NCBI RefSeq assembly: GCF_019343475.1
Contig: NZ_CP072453.1
Location: 992,001-1,056,000, forward strand
Direction of reading: 5' to 3'
DNA from: Providencia sp. R33
GTDB taxonomy: Bacteria > Pseudomonadota > Gammaproteobacteria > Enterobacterales > Enterobacteriaceae
Length of the DNA stretch: 64,000 bases
Shown here piece after piece: positions 37,251 to 46,256 of the stretch; position 1 is the stretch's first letter, and the number at the start of each line of letters is the position of its first letter. The notes beneath the pieces were generated by a model. That model was not told where the DNA came from, ran no database searches, and saw only the letters and a program-made list of their open reading frames with translations. The position numbers and the translations under genes are program-made.

Positions 37251-38492
37251 ATGGCAGCTCAAGAAAGCGCACCAAGCACTGCTGAGTATGTGAAAAGTCG
37301 CCGTTCTTCGTTGATCAGTGCCATCTTTTTGATGGCGACGTCTGCAATCGGGCCTGGTTTTATTACCCAAACAGCAACATTTACTGTCGCATTAGGCGCA
37401 GCTTTTGCTTTTGGGATTTTAGCGTCAATCGTGATTGATTTTATTGTGCAGCAAAATATCTGGCGAGTGGTGACATTAACAAAAATGCACTCTTCTGAAA
37501 TCGCCAACGCAACGATCCCTGGAAGTGGTTATGTTTTGGCTGTGCTCGTGATTTTTGGTGGTTTGGTATTTAACATCGGAAATATTGCAGGGGCAGGATT
37601 GGGGCTCAATGCGTTGGTGGGGCTTGACCCAAAATGGGGTGGGCTCATTAGTGGGTTATTGGGGATTTATATTTTCTCATCTCGCAAAGCCAGTACCTTT
37701 ATCGATCGCCTAATGATAGGTTTAGGCTTGGCGATGATAGCATTAACTCTGTATGTGATGTTTGTTTCTAACCCACCCGTCGGTGAGGCGTTAAAACAAA
37801 GTGTAATGCCTGATACTATTGATTTTGCCATGATCACGACGATTGTTGGCGGTACTGTCGGGGGCTATATTTGTTATGCAGGCGCACACCGTTTATTAGA
37901 TAAAGGGACGGTAGGGATTGAAAACATTCATGTGGTATCGAGCGCAGCAACAAAAGGAATTTTAGTTGTTGGTCTGATGCGTTATGTCCTATTTTTAGCG
38001 ATTTTGGGTGTCGTCGCAAGTGGCGTAACAATCGATCTTTCTGGGCAAGCAGCGAACCCTGCATCCCAAGCGTTCCAAGCGGCGGCGGGTAATTTTGGGC
38101 TGCGTATTTTTGGTTTGATTTTATGGGCTGCTGCATTGACCAGTATCATTGGTGCGGCATATACCTCAATGAGCTTCTTGAAAGTATTCAAAACATCTAT
38201 AACTGAAAGACAGCGCAACGTTGCTACCATTGTTTTTATCACGATTTCGTTGGTTATCTATTTATCAATGGGTACAGCTCCCGCTGCATTGTTAGTATTT
38301 GCGGGTGGGTTTAACGGTTTAGTGCTACCGCTTGGTTTAACCATTTTTGTGTATATCGCATGGCGACGCGCAGATTTAATGCCAGGTTATCATTATCCGC
38401 GTTGGTTAATTTGGTCGGGGATCGTGACCTGTGCGCTAACGTGGTATATGGCGGCTATGTCTGTTACTGCCATCTTTAATTACCTGAAATAA
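37251..38492 (+). CDS. NRAMP-like (YcsG family) membrane transporter
   Basis: The 413 residues have about 11 membrane segments, including SLISAIFLMATSAIGPGFIT, where the SAIGPGF turn resembles the metal-binding DPGN-type turn of NRAMP proteins but lacks its Asp-Pro. Other segments are GNIAGAGLGLNALVG, TTIVGGTVGGYICYAG and AAALTSIIGAAYTSMSF. Family members sit with pxpABC genes in many bacteria, as B. subtilis ycsG does. By context it probably imports the operon's organic substrate and not a metal; this is inference. It is the first gene after the sigma-54 promoter, 14 bp ahead of pxpA. Confidence 0.82.
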   Translation: MAAQESAPSTAEYVKSRRSSLISAIFLMATSAIGPGFITQTATFTVALGAAFAFGILASIVIDFIVQQNIWRVVTLTKMHSSEIANATIPGSGYVLAVLVIFGGLVFNIGNIAGAGLGLNALVGLDPKWGGLISGLLGIYIFSSRKASTFIDRLMIGLGLAMIALTLYVMFVSNPPVGEALKQSVMPDTIDFAMITTIVGGTVGGYICYAGAHRLLDKGTVGIENIHVVSSAATKGILVVGLMRYVLFLAILGVVASGVTIDLSGQAANPASQAFQAAAGNFGLRIFGLILWAAALTSIIGAAYTSMSFLKVFKTSITERQRNVATIVFITISLVIYLSMGTAPAALLVFAGGFNGLVLPLGLTIFVYIAWRRADLMPGYHYPRWLIWSGIVTCALTWYMAAMSVTAIFNYLK

Positions 38493-38506
38493 CCCTTGGA
38501 GTGATG

Positions 38507-39286
38507 ATGAAAAAACAAATCGATTTAAACAGCGACCTTGGGGAAAGTTTTGGTCAATGGCAAATGGGAAATGATGAGGCAATCTTACCTGTTGTCAGTA
38601 GTGCTAATGTGGCTTGTGGTTTTCATGCAGGATCGCCAGAAGGGATTTTAAAAACTTTAAAAGCGGCGAAAGAAAATGGCGTGGCTGTAGGGGCGCATGT
38701 AGGGTATCCCGATTTAGTCGGCTTTGGGCGTCGTAATATGGATATCTCGTCTAGCGAGTTGACCGCTGATGTCATTTACCAAATCGGTGCATTGAAAGGG
38801 CTAGCTGCCGCAGCGGGCACTGACGTGTTATACGTGAAGCCTCACGGAGCGCTTTATAACACCATTGCCCATGATAAACGCCAAGCTACTGCGGTTATTG
38901 ATGCAATCAAAGCCATTGATAGTAAATTAATTCTTGTTGCATTAGCGGGTTCACCATTAATTGGTTGGGCGCAAGAAAGTGGTTTGAATGTGGTCGCCGA
39001 AGCTTTTGCTGATAGGGCTTATAACAGCGATGGTACATTGGTGTCTCGCAAACAGGCTGGCTCTGTATTGCATGACCCGAAAATCGTGGCTGAGCGCATG
39101 CTGCAATTGGTACAAGAAGGGGGCGTTGTCTCCATTGATGGCCAATTTACCCCGATTGATGCTGGGTCAATTTGTGTTCACGGGGATAGCCCAGGAGCAC
39201 TGGAAATGGCGCAACAAGTTCGATTAATTCTTGAAAAACAAGGGATTGAGATTTATGGCTTTGCACACAAAGGGGAACGGGAATGA
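38507..39286 (+). CDS. pxpA: 5-oxoprolinase subunit PxpA (LamB/YcsF family)
   Basis: PxpA with PxpB and PxpC cleaves 5-oxoproline to glutamate with ATP. The 259 residues show the family pattern: IDLNSDLGESFGQW, SSANVACGFHAGSPEGI, GVAVGAHVGYPDLVGFGRR, VKPHGALYN, EAFADRAYNSDGTLVSR and SICVHGDSPGALEMA. Two ATGs lie together; the second (38507) has GGAG at the better distance. The last bases overlap the DUF1445 gene (ATGA), so translation is coupled. The copy is somewhat longer than the E. coli protein (244). Confidence 0.93.
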   Translation: MKKQIDLNSDLGESFGQWQMGNDEAILPVVSSANVACGFHAGSPEGILKTLKAAKENGVAVGAHVGYPDLVGFGRRNMDISSSELTADVIYQIGALKGLAAAAGTDVLYVKPHGALYNTIAHDKRQATAVIDAIKAIDSKLILVALAGSPLIGWAQESGLNVVAEAFADRAYNSDGTLVSRKQAGSVLHDPKIVAERMLQLVQEGGVVSIDGQFTPIDAGSICVHGDSPGALEMAQQVRLILEKQGIEIYGFAHKGERE

Positions 39287-40089
39287 CACAATTAATGAAA
39301 GCTTCCAAGCAAGCGATTGACGCCGCACGAACAGCCCGCGAAGCGATACGCAATGGTTATGATAAACCGACAGCAGGCCTTGCACCGGGCATGACGCAGG
39401 CCAATATGATTGCGCTTCCTCGTGATTGGGCGTTTGATTTTTTATTATATGCACAGCGTAATCCCAAAAGTTGCCCCGTTTTAGATGTATGTGAAGCCGG
39501 GAGCTGGCAAACCATTTTAGCGGAGGGAGCGGATTTACGAACGGACATCCCTCGTTATCGTGTATGGGAACATGGGCAATTAGCGGATGAAATCACGGAT
39601 GCGACAGCGATTTATCAACAATATCCTGATTTAGTCACTTTCCTGATTGGTTGTAGTTTTACATTCGAAACACCCATGATTGAAGCGGGAATTGGTGTGC
39701 GACATATCACCGATAAATCGAATGTTCCGATGTATAAAACTAATCGTTTGTGCCGTCCGGCAGGGCGTTTGCAAGGGGAGCTTGTAGTCTCAATGCGACC
39801 AATTCCCGCTAATCGAGTTGCTGATGCCGTGAGTATCACAGGAAGATTCCCCGCTGTTCATGGTACACCTGTGCACATCGGTGCTCCTGAACAGCTCGGT
39901 ATTGTTGACATCATGAAGCCAGATTTTGGCGATGCGGTGCGTATAGAAGAAGGGGAAATCCCTGTATTTTGGGCCTGTGGTGTAACGCCACAAGCGGCAG
40001 TGATGAAATCGGGTGTGCCATTTGCGTTAAGCCATGCCCCTGGATATATGTTTATCACTGATGTCCCTGACGCAGCTTATCATATATAG
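39283..40089 (+). CDS. DUF1445 / YcsI-family putative hydro-lyase
   Basis: The 268 residues carry family signatures GLAPGMTQANMIALP, DFLLYAQRNPKSCPVLDV, DLVTFLIGCSFTFETPM (with a conserved Cys), GRLQGELVVSMRPI and FWACGVTPQAAVM. DUF1445 proteins are widely called hydro-lyases without a proven reaction in this context; B. subtilis YcsI lies in the equivalent cluster. It overlaps pxpA by four bases and is followed 9 bp later by the PxpBC fusion. It may process or epimerise a precursor of 5-oxoproline, but this is speculation. Confidence 0.88.
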   Translation: MTQLMKASKQAIDAARTAREAIRNGYDKPTAGLAPGMTQANMIALPRDWAFDFLLYAQRNPKSCPVLDVCEAGSWQTILAEGADLRTDIPRYRVWEHGQLADEITDATAIYQQYPDLVTFLIGCSFTFETPMIEAGIGVRHITDKSNVPMYKTNRLCRPAGRLQGELVVSMRPIPANRVADAVSITGRFPAVHGTPVHIGAPEQLGIVDIMKPDFGDAVRIEEGEIPVFWACGVTPQAAVMKSGVPFALSHAPGYMFITDVPDAAYHI

Positions 40090-40098
40090 AGGTGCCCA

Positions 40099-41709
40099 TT
40101 GAGATTTTTACCAGTCAACCTAAGTGCGCTGATGGTAGAGCTGCAAAGCCTTGAACAGACAATGGCGCTCACAGATTCATTGCATGAAACGCCTATCAAG
40201 GGAGTGGAAGAAATCACGCCTGCGGCAAGAACGATTTTAGTGCGATACAACCCAGTTATTGTTGATGCGAAAAATTTAGTTCGTCAAATATCTGCCAGAG
40301 ATATTTCGAAAATCACGTCTAAATTGAGCAAACTCGTGGTCATTCCCGTGCATTATACAGGGGAAGATCTAGCTGAAGTCGCTGAAATATTGGGTATTTC
40401 TACCGATGAAGTGATCCGCCGTCATACAGAAAATGAATACCAAGTCGCTTTTAGTGGTTTTGCGCCAGGCTTTGGTTACATGGTGTCGAGGGGTGCGAAT
40501 CTGCATGTACCTAGACGTCAATCACCACGCGTTCGTATCCCTGCTGGTTCGGTCGCACTTGCGGGAGAATTTAGCAGCGTTTATCCACAAGCAAGCCCCG
40601 GTGGATGGCAACTGATTGGTGTGACAGACATTGCGATGTGGGATATCAACCGCGCAGAGCCTGCATTGGTGCAAGCAGGTTCGCGGGTAAACTTTATCGA
40701 TGCAGCAAAAAGCACGGTGAGCTATAGCTTGCCTGAAAAGGCCAAAGAAACGGTAAGTTCACAAGGCCAAGCAAATGATTTTGCTGTGTTAGCTACAGGG
40801 CTACAAACGTTATTCCAAGATTTAGGACGTATTGGCCAATCAGCGCTGGGTATCTCTGAATCAGGTGCGATGGATAAAAGCGCCTTACGAAGTGCCAATC
40901 GTTTAGTGGGCAATGCTTCAGATGAAACTGTGTTAGAAATTACACAAGGTGGCTTCAAAGCACAGGCGAACAAAGATTTAGTGGTTGCTATTACAGGTGC
41001 ACCTTGTGCAATTGAAATCACGACAGAAAACGAAGAACACTACGAAGCAGATGTGTACCAAACTATCCACCTTGCTAAAGGGGATGTGATCAAATTGGGT
41101 CGACCGAATAAAGGTGTGCGCAGTTATTTAGCGGTACGGGGGGGCTTTAATGTCGAACCTGTTTTATCTAGCCGTTCTTTTGACACCCTTGCTCAAGTAG
41201 GGCCGTTGCCATTAATGGTAGGGCAGGTGCTGGCAATAAATAATAAAGCAACTTCACAAGCGATCTCGGTTAGTGAAACCCCTATTTTTGATTACCCATC
41301 AGCGGACGATGTCGTGGTATTAGATGTTATTTTGGGGCCGAGAACAGATTGGTTTACGCAACAAGCCATAGAACGGCTCACCAACCAATTATGGCAAGTT
41401 ACCGCTGCATCGAACCGTATTGGTTTACGTTTATTGGGTGAACACCCTTTTGAGCGCGAAATCCAACAGGAATTACCGAGTGAAGGAACGTGCATTGGTG
41501 CTATCCAAGTACCTGCCAATGGGCAGCCCGTTTTGTTTTTAAATGACCATCCATTAACAGGGGGCTACCCCGTTATCGGTACGGTGTGTGAGTACCATTT
41601 GAGCCTTGCTGGGCAAATTCCTGTGAATGCTCAAATCCGTTTTAATCCATTAGGTGAATTTAAAGAATTACAAGGGAGTGATTGTACTTATGAATACGAA
41701 CAACAATAA
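40099..41709 (+). CDS. PxpB-PxpC fusion (KipI-KipA; carboxyltransferase-like)
   Basis: One 536-residue chain joins two usually separate subunits. Residues about 1-215 are PxpB/KipI (AHS1): VVIPVHYTGEDLAEVAEILG, AFSGFAPGFGYMVS, VRIPAGSVALAGEFSSVYPQ. Residues about 235-535 are PxpC/KipA (AHS2): LQTLFQDLGRIGQSALGISE, SGAMDKSALRSANRLVGN, RSYLAVRGGF, ILGPRTDWFT, SNRIGLRLLGEHP and the C-terminal GYPVIGTVCEYHLSLAGQIP. Together these modules also form the carboxyltransferase part of urea carboxylase. TTG 40099 follows GAGGTG. The 3' end overlaps the biotin carboxylase gene by 20 bp, so the two products are probably made together and may form one complex. Confidence 0.9.
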   Translation: MRFLPVNLSALMVELQSLEQTMALTDSLHETPIKGVEEITPAARTILVRYNPVIVDAKNLVRQISARDISKITSKLSKLVVIPVHYTGEDLAEVAEILGISTDEVIRRHTENEYQVAFSGFAPGFGYMVSRGANLHVPRRQSPRVRIPAGSVALAGEFSSVYPQASPGGWQLIGVTDIAMWDINRAEPALVQAGSRVNFIDAAKSTVSYSLPEKAKETVSSQGQANDFAVLATGLQTLFQDLGRIGQSALGISESGAMDKSALRSANRLVGNASDETVLEITQGGFKAQANKDLVVAITGAPCAIEITTENEEHYEADVYQTIHLAKGDVIKLGRPNKGVRSYLAVRGGFNVEPVLSSRSFDTLAQVGPLPLMVGQVLAINNKATSQAISVSETPIFDYPSADDVVVLDVILGPRTDWFTQQAIERLTNQLWQVTAASNRIGLRLLGEHPFEREIQQELPSEGTCIGAIQVPANGQPVLFLNDHPLTGGYPVIGTVCEYHLSLAGQIPVNAQIRFNPLGEFKELQGSDCTYEYEQQ

Positions 41710-43432
41710 TAAAACCCATAAAGTATTGATTGCCAACCGTGGCGAAATTGCCGTGCGCATCATCCGTGCCTGCCGTGATTATGGTTTTCAATCTATCGCC
41801 GTGTATGCAGATAGCGATATTGCAGCATTGCACGTTAAAATGGCGGATGAAGCTTATGGGTTAGGCGGGAATTCTCCAGCAGAAAGCTACTTGAACATTG
41901 AAAAATTAATTGATGTTGCAAAAAAATCAGGGGCGACGATGGTTCACCCAGGTTATGGCTTTTTATCAGAGCGTGCAGAGTTTGCTCGATCAGTCAGTGA
42001 AGCAGGGCTAATCTGGATTGGGCCGAGTGCGGAAAGTATTGAGACCTTAGGTGATAAAGTTCAAGCCCGTCATATTGCACTGCAAGTTGGGGCTCCGTTA
42101 GTGGTCGGTACCAAAGACCCAGTTAAAGATGCGCGAGAAGTGGTGGAATTTGCCCATCAACACGGTTTACCTATCGCCATCAAAGCCGCTTTTGGTGGTG
42201 GTGGACGGGGTCTAAAAGTCGCGTGGCAAATGCATGAAGTCGAAGAGCTTTATCATTCTGCTGTGCGTGAAGCGACTGCGGCATTTGGTCGAGGTGAATG
42301 CTTTTTGGAGCAATTTTTACATAACCCTCGGCATATCGAAGCGCAGGTTATTGCAGATACCCATGGTAATGTACTGGTAGTGGGAACGCGCGATTGTTCA
42401 TTGCAACGCCGTAACCAAAAATTGGTCGAAGAGTCCCCTGCACCCTATTTATCAGAAGCGCAATTACAGCAAATTATCACCTCATCGACCGATATTTGCC
42501 GTAAAGCTGGTTATGTGGGGGCGGGGACAGTTGAGTTTTTATTGAGCCAAGATGGTACCTTATCTTTCCTTGAAGTGAATACACGACTACAAGTTGAGCA
42601 CCCTGTTACAGAAGAAACTGCGGGCATTGACCTTGTTATTGAACAACTGCGCATTGCGGAAGGTTTACCATTAAGCATCCGTGAGATGCCTAAACCACGG
42701 GGCCATGCTTTTGAGTTTCGCATCAATGCCGAAGATGCAGGAAATGGTTTTCTACCCACGCCTGGAACAATCACTATTTTTGATGCCCCATCAGGGCCTG
42801 GGGTACGCGTGGACAGTGGGGTAGAGGCAGGAACGACAGTCCCACGGACCTTTGATTCATTAATGGCAAAACTTATTGTCGTTGGAAGTACCCGTGAGCA
42901 AGCAATTTCCCGAGCTCGTCGTGCTTTGTCAGAGTTCAATATTGGAGGGGTGGCTTCTGTTTTACCTTTTCACTGTGCAGTGATGAAACAATCTGATTTT
43001 TGTGAAGATTTTAAAGTGCACACTCGATGGATTGAAACAGAATTTAATGTGGATATTCCATCAGCGCCGCGCCAAATTCCACAAGAGGGCAATGAATTAA
43101 CTCGTACGTTTATTGAAATTGATGGTAAACGTTGCGAATTGGGTTTGCCTGCTCAACTTCTTTCGGGGCTATCTGTTAACCGTGCGCAAGAGTCAAAAAA
43201 TGTGTCACAAAAGGTGAGTAACCCAGATGCAGTCAATGCCCCGATTTCAGGTGTGCTCTTTAATTGGTTGATCCCACAAGGTGAAAAAGTGCTTGAAGGG
43301 GATATCATTGGGGTTATGGAAGCGATGAAAATGGAGGTTCAAGTGCTAGCTCATCGAACAGGAACATTAAAATACAGTGCTAACAAAGGTGACTTTATTG
43401 AAGCTGATTGCCAAATCGCAGAAATAAATTAG
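41690..43432 (+). CDS. Biotin carboxylase fused to biotin carboxyl carrier domain
   Basis: The 580 residues start MNTNNNNKTHKVLIANRGEI. The biotin carboxylase domain (about 10-455) has HPGYGFLSERAEFA, the ATP-grasp glycine loop FGGGGRGLKVAW, RDCSLQRRNQKLVEESPAP and EVNTRLQVEHPVTEETAGID. A linker leads to a C-terminal lipoyl-type domain with EAMKME; the biotinylated Lys is residue 547. ATG 41690 overlaps the preceding gene; GGGAG lies upstream. No ordinary acetyl- or propionyl-CoA carboxyltransferase gene is nearby, so the PxpBC fusion is the only candidate carboxyltransferase partner. Confidence 0.94.
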   Translation: MNTNNNNKTHKVLIANRGEIAVRIIRACRDYGFQSIAVYADSDIAALHVKMADEAYGLGGNSPAESYLNIEKLIDVAKKSGATMVHPGYGFLSERAEFARSVSEAGLIWIGPSAESIETLGDKVQARHIALQVGAPLVVGTKDPVKDAREVVEFAHQHGLPIAIKAAFGGGGRGLKVAWQMHEVEELYHSAVREATAAFGRGECFLEQFLHNPRHIEAQVIADTHGNVLVVGTRDCSLQRRNQKLVEESPAPYLSEAQLQQIITSSTDICRKAGYVGAGTVEFLLSQDGTLSFLEVNTRLQVEHPVTEETAGIDLVIEQLRIAEGLPLSIREMPKPRGHAFEFRINAEDAGNGFLPTPGTITIFDAPSGPGVRVDSGVEAGTTVPRTFDSLMAKLIVVGSTREQAISRARRALSEFNIGGVASVLPFHCAVMKQSDFCEDFKVHTRWIETEFNVDIPSAPRQIPQEGNELTRTFIEIDGKRCELGLPAQLLSGLSVNRAQESKNVSQKVSNPDAVNAPISGVLFNWLIPQGEKVLEGDIIGVMEAMKMEVQVLAHRTGTLKYSANKGDFIEADCQIAEIN

Positions 43433-43443
43433 GTAAGCCTTGA

Positions 43444-43477
43444 GCTAACTTGGGTTCAAAGCTGAACTCAAGTTAGC
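43444..43477. terminator. Long hairpin between the carboxylase gene and the convergent small gene
   Basis: GCTAACTTGGGTTCA and TGAACTCAAGTTAGC form a 15-bp stem (one G-T pair or mismatch) with a 4-nt loop. It overlaps the stop codon of the minus-strand gene. No T-run follows. Confidence 0.5.
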
Positions 43478-43742
43478 GTGAATGGCGCTCTGGCAATGAA
43501 CGTAAAGGAGGATGGGGCGCTGGTACAGCATGTTTTTCTTCTTCAGTCATTTCTTCGCTATCACGATAGACTTCCCCGCACAAAAAATACAGGTTTGGGC
43601 GTTTAGACTCAAGGTAGCTTTTTCGACTAACACATTGTTCTTGCGTGAAAATGGTGTCAGTTACAGGAAGTGCATCACATGAATCTGTACCGCAAGGGCT
43701 AACCCATAATGCCCAACCAATAAGTACCATATGTCCTGCCAT
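43473..43742 (-). CDS. Small Cys-containing protein, possibly DUF1482-like
   Basis: An 89-residue protein with a short hydrophobic N-terminus (MVLIGWALWVSPCG), paired Cys residues, a FTQEQCVSRKSYLESK segment and a Pro-rich charged C-terminus. The layout (hydrophobic start, two N-terminal Cys, a T-x-x-x-C-V segment, one more Cys) recalls the small DUF1482 proteins such as E. coli YebW, but similarity is faint. AAGGA lies about 11 bases before ATG 43742. Function unknown; probably a small periplasmic or membrane-anchored protein. Confidence 0.5.
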   Translation of the reverse strand: MAGHMVLIGWALWVSPCGTDSCDALPVTDTIFTQEQCVSRKSYLESKRPNLYFLCGEVYRDSEEMTEEEKHAVPAPHPPLRSLPERHSR

Positions 43743-44155
43743 TTACATTGCCATCCTTAATGAGAGCCAATATTAAACGCTGAAGAAGTATTAATGTGAT
43801 GTGTATGATTGAACGCGTTAGTCATACAGTTATGTTATCAGTGAAATTCTAACATTAGCTTAACCAAATGTATCTATTTCTCCTTGGTAAACAGATAAGT
43901 TCACATTAAATAACAAAATATGAAAGTTGAAAAAGTTTAAACCTATTATAGTGATAGATACAATAATTTACCTTAGGTATAAACAAGTTAATTTGTTAAA
44001 TTGTGATAAAAAAAATTTGCGATTTTTTAGCGCTGGCTCGCAAAAAAACAAAATAATTCGCTATTAAATCCCGTTTTCAGAGCTTAACCCTGTCCATTAA
44101 TGCGATCATTAACTAGGATTACGATAACGTCTAATAAGAAAATCGATAGGATTAT
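43743..44155. other. Intergenic region with no recognised element
   Basis: About 410 bp of AT-rich DNA between divergent genes. I see promoter-like A/T stretches but no gene, RNA or clear operator. Confidence 0.5.
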
Positions 44156-44701
44156 ATGATGAATTCCATGGAAGAAGTGCTTTCATTTTGGTTTGAAGAA
44201 TCAACGCCAAAACAGTGGTTTGAAAAAAGTACAAAGTTTGATTCGACGATTGCTCTTCGTTTTTCAGCTATCTGCGAGCGCGCAGCAAAAGGGGAATTGG
44301 CTTATTGGCGTGCGTCAATTCGAGGTCGTTTAGCGGAAATTATTGTGCTTGATCAGTTCTCTCGTAATTTATGGCGTGATACCCCACGCGCCTTTGCACA
44401 AGATGCGATGGCATTGGCGCTAGCTCAAGAAGCCATTAAACAGCATGATTATAATTTACTGACGCTATCACAGCGTAAATTTGCTTTAATGCCTTATATG
44501 CATTCAGAATCCAGTTTTATTCACTTACAAGCAGTGGAATTGTTCCGTATGTTAGGGGATGACAACACACTAGATTATGAAATGCGCCATAAAGCGATTA
44601 TTGATAAATTTGGTCGTTATCCGCATCGTAATGAGATTTTGGGGCGCCAGTCAACCAAAGAAGAATTGACTTTTTTACAAGAGCCAAACTCCTCATTTTA
44701 G
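44156..44701 (+). CDS. DUF924 family protein
   Basis: A 181-residue helical protein with the family pattern: VLSFWFEESTPKQWF near the N-terminus, RGRLAEIIVLDQFSRNLWRD in the middle, and FALMPYMHSESSFIHLQ, RHKAIIDKFGRYPHRNEILG at the C-terminus. The fold is TPR-like and the function is not established. ATG 44156 has AGG seven bases upstream. It stands alone, convergent with the dms operon. Confidence 0.9.
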   Translation: MMNSMEEVLSFWFEESTPKQWFEKSTKFDSTIALRFSAICERAAKGELAYWRASIRGRLAEIIVLDQFSRNLWRDTPRAFAQDAMALALAQEAIKQHDYNLLTLSQRKFALMPYMHSESSFIHLQAVELFRMLGDDNTLDYEMRHKAIIDKFGRYPHRNEILGRQSTKEELTFLQEPNSSF

Positions 44702-44712
44702 CGTATAGAATA

Positions 44713-44736
44713 ACCAAAGAGCAGGTTGCTCTTTGG
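44713..44736. terminator. Hairpin between DUF924 gene and dms operon
   Basis: CCAAAGAGCA and TGCTCTTTGG form a 10-bp perfect stem with a 3-nt loop between convergent genes. T-runs are short. Confidence 0.6.
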
Positions 44737-44747
44737 TATGACAACAG

Positions 44748-45341
44748 CTAGCGGAATAACTCAGCTTGAATTGGAATTAGTTCTAGTTGTTGTTGTAAGT
44801 CAGCCAAGTAAATTTCAGTGACTTTTGCAAGGTTTGGGTAGAAAGGGTTTTCTGTTTGCGTTTGTTGAACTAAAGCTAAGTAGCGGTAAGCCCAAGGTAA
44901 TAAATGCTGCTCCAGCAATTCAATAATAGCCTCATCCTCGTCTTGTTCAGCAAGTGCTGAAATCGCCATCAACATCAAGCCAAATTGGTCTTCGGGTTCA
45001 CGAATACCAGTATCGGTGACTAGCCCTTTTGATTGTAGTAAGTTGCGATAAGCCGCGGTCGACTCGCCCATCACAGTATTGTCGTGTTCAAGGTACACTG
45101 AGCCCCAAGGTGGCGCTGGCATAGTGCCTTGGCCTTCAAATAAGACAGAATAGTCATAAGTGATATCATCAGGGGACGTTTGGGATAACGAAGTACAAAT
45201 AGTCTGAATTTGTTCTGAGTCCTCCCATGTATGCAATTGCGGTATTTCACCTAAGACTGGGTAGACGTTCTTTAACGTATCTGATTGCGGAGAGTAATAA
45301 AAAAACGCACCTAAAATGCGCAGTATAGTGGTGTCTAGCAT
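44748..45341 (-). CDS. dmsD: TorD/DmsD family redox-enzyme maturation chaperone
   Basis: A cytoplasmic chaperone that binds the Tat signal of the DMSO reductase catalytic subunit until cofactor insertion is complete. The 197 helical residues carry DYSVLFEGQGTMPAPPWGSV (the conserved P-P-W loop of DmsD) and REPEDQFGLMLMAISAL (the E-P-x-D-x-x-G-x-x-L motif). It is the last gene of the dmsABC cluster, 137 bp after dmsC with a hairpin between, so its level may be set separately. Confidence 0.88.
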   Translation of the reverse strand: MLDTTILRILGAFFYYSPQSDTLKNVYPVLGEIPQLHTWEDSEQIQTICTSLSQTSPDDITYDYSVLFEGQGTMPAPPWGSVYLEHDNTVMGESTAAYRNLLQSKGLVTDTGIREPEDQFGLMLMAISALAEQDEDEAIIELLEQHLLPWAYRYLALVQQTQTENPFYPNLAKVTEIYLADLQQQLELIPIQAELFR

Positions 45342-45420
45342 CGTATTTTATCCATCTTGTTTGCGCTACAGCATGACATTTTAATCTGGCATCGTTACAG
45401 AATAATTTTTAGTCCTTAAA

Positions 45421-45446
45421 CAAAGAACCCCAAAAGGAGTTCTTTG
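45421..45446 (-). terminator. Hairpin between dmsC and dmsD (partial terminator)
   Basis: On the minus strand CAAAGAACTCC, a TTTT loop and GGGGTTCTTTG form an 11-bp stem with one G-T pair, followed by TTTAAGG. The T-run is weak, suggesting only partial termination. Confidence 0.5.
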
Positions 45447-45478
45447 ATAAGCTATCTTAACACAGTAACAACAAGGGG

Positions 45479-46255
45479 TTACATGGTGATCTGCCATAAG
45501 TTATAGAAAGCAATACGACCCGCAAGCTCAGCCAATAAAACAGCAGCTGCACAGGTGGCCAATGTTGCTTTTGGTGCACGTTGTTTCAGTGCTATTCCAA
45601 CAAATGCGGCTAGGGCGATGGCTAAGACAACCACTTGGAAGCCCCAAAAACCGGTTTGTTCGCCGCTGAGAACAGGGCCTGTTTCTGTTAGGAACGCTTG
45701 GTATCCTGCACGGCTGGCAAAAATAGCGAACGTACCAATAAGGAAAGAGGCAAGACCTAGCCCTCGAGCGCCAATGGCAATAGCAAGTGCACCACCACCA
45801 ACAAGCATGGTCATCCACATTTGCAACGTAGTGTAACCAGTATTCCAGTTAGCAATTGTTGCAATGTTATATACCTGTGGAATTGACCAAACAAAGGCTA
45901 ATCCAGACACAACAGCCGCAATATTGGATAATTCGCGTAACACCGCATTTTTAAAGAATAACGTGAAAAACAAGGTTGCTGCTGCACATCCAACAAATAC
46001 ACCACTTAGGAAGGCTTCGTTACTCATTGGAGAACGACCAACACCCAGCAACATATTAAAGAAGCGCAGTGGTTGACCCACGTGCAATCCACCAATCACT
46101 AAGCCAATGAGCATAACAATAAACGCGACGATATTGGCGGTTTTTAACTGTTTGTCATCAATGGAACCCATTTTTCGGCTCAAATAAGCCAGCAAAAATA
46201 GCCCTGCGGCAGTTTGCCCTAAGACGGTGAAAAAAACTAATGGTAGCTCATGCAT
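45479..46255 (-). CDS. dmsC: DMSO reductase membrane anchor subunit DmsC
   Basis: An eight-helix membrane protein that oxidises menaquinol and anchors DmsAB. The 258 residues are highly hydrophobic with LPLVFFTVLGQTAAGLFLLA at the start, GLVIGGLHVGQPLRFFNMLL (conserved His in the quinol-binding region), and SPMSNEAFLSGVFVGC. It begins 1 bp after dmsB. Menaquinone from the men operon in this window is the usual electron donor. Confidence 0.93.
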   Translation of the reverse strand: MHELPLVFFTVLGQTAAGLFLLAYLSRKMGSIDDKQLKTANIVAFIVMLIGLVIGGLHVGQPLRFFNMLLGVGRSPMSNEAFLSGVFVGCAAATLFFTLFFKNAVLRELSNIAAVVSGLAFVWSIPQVYNIATIANWNTGYTTLQMWMTMLVGGGALAIAIGARGLGLASFLIGTFAIFASRAGYQAFLTETGPVLSGEQTGFWGFQVVVLAIALAAFVGIALKQRAPKATLATCAAAVLLAELAGRIAFYNLWQITM

Positions 46256-46256
46256 T

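Noticed and set aside
39615..40058. Several antisense frames opposite the DUF1445 gene
   Set aside because: All lack ribosome sites and family patterns and are explained by codon bias of the plus-strand gene.
42511..42939. 142-codon minus-strand open frame
   Set aside because: Shadow of the biotin carboxylase coding sequence, whose ATP-grasp motifs are intact on the plus strand.
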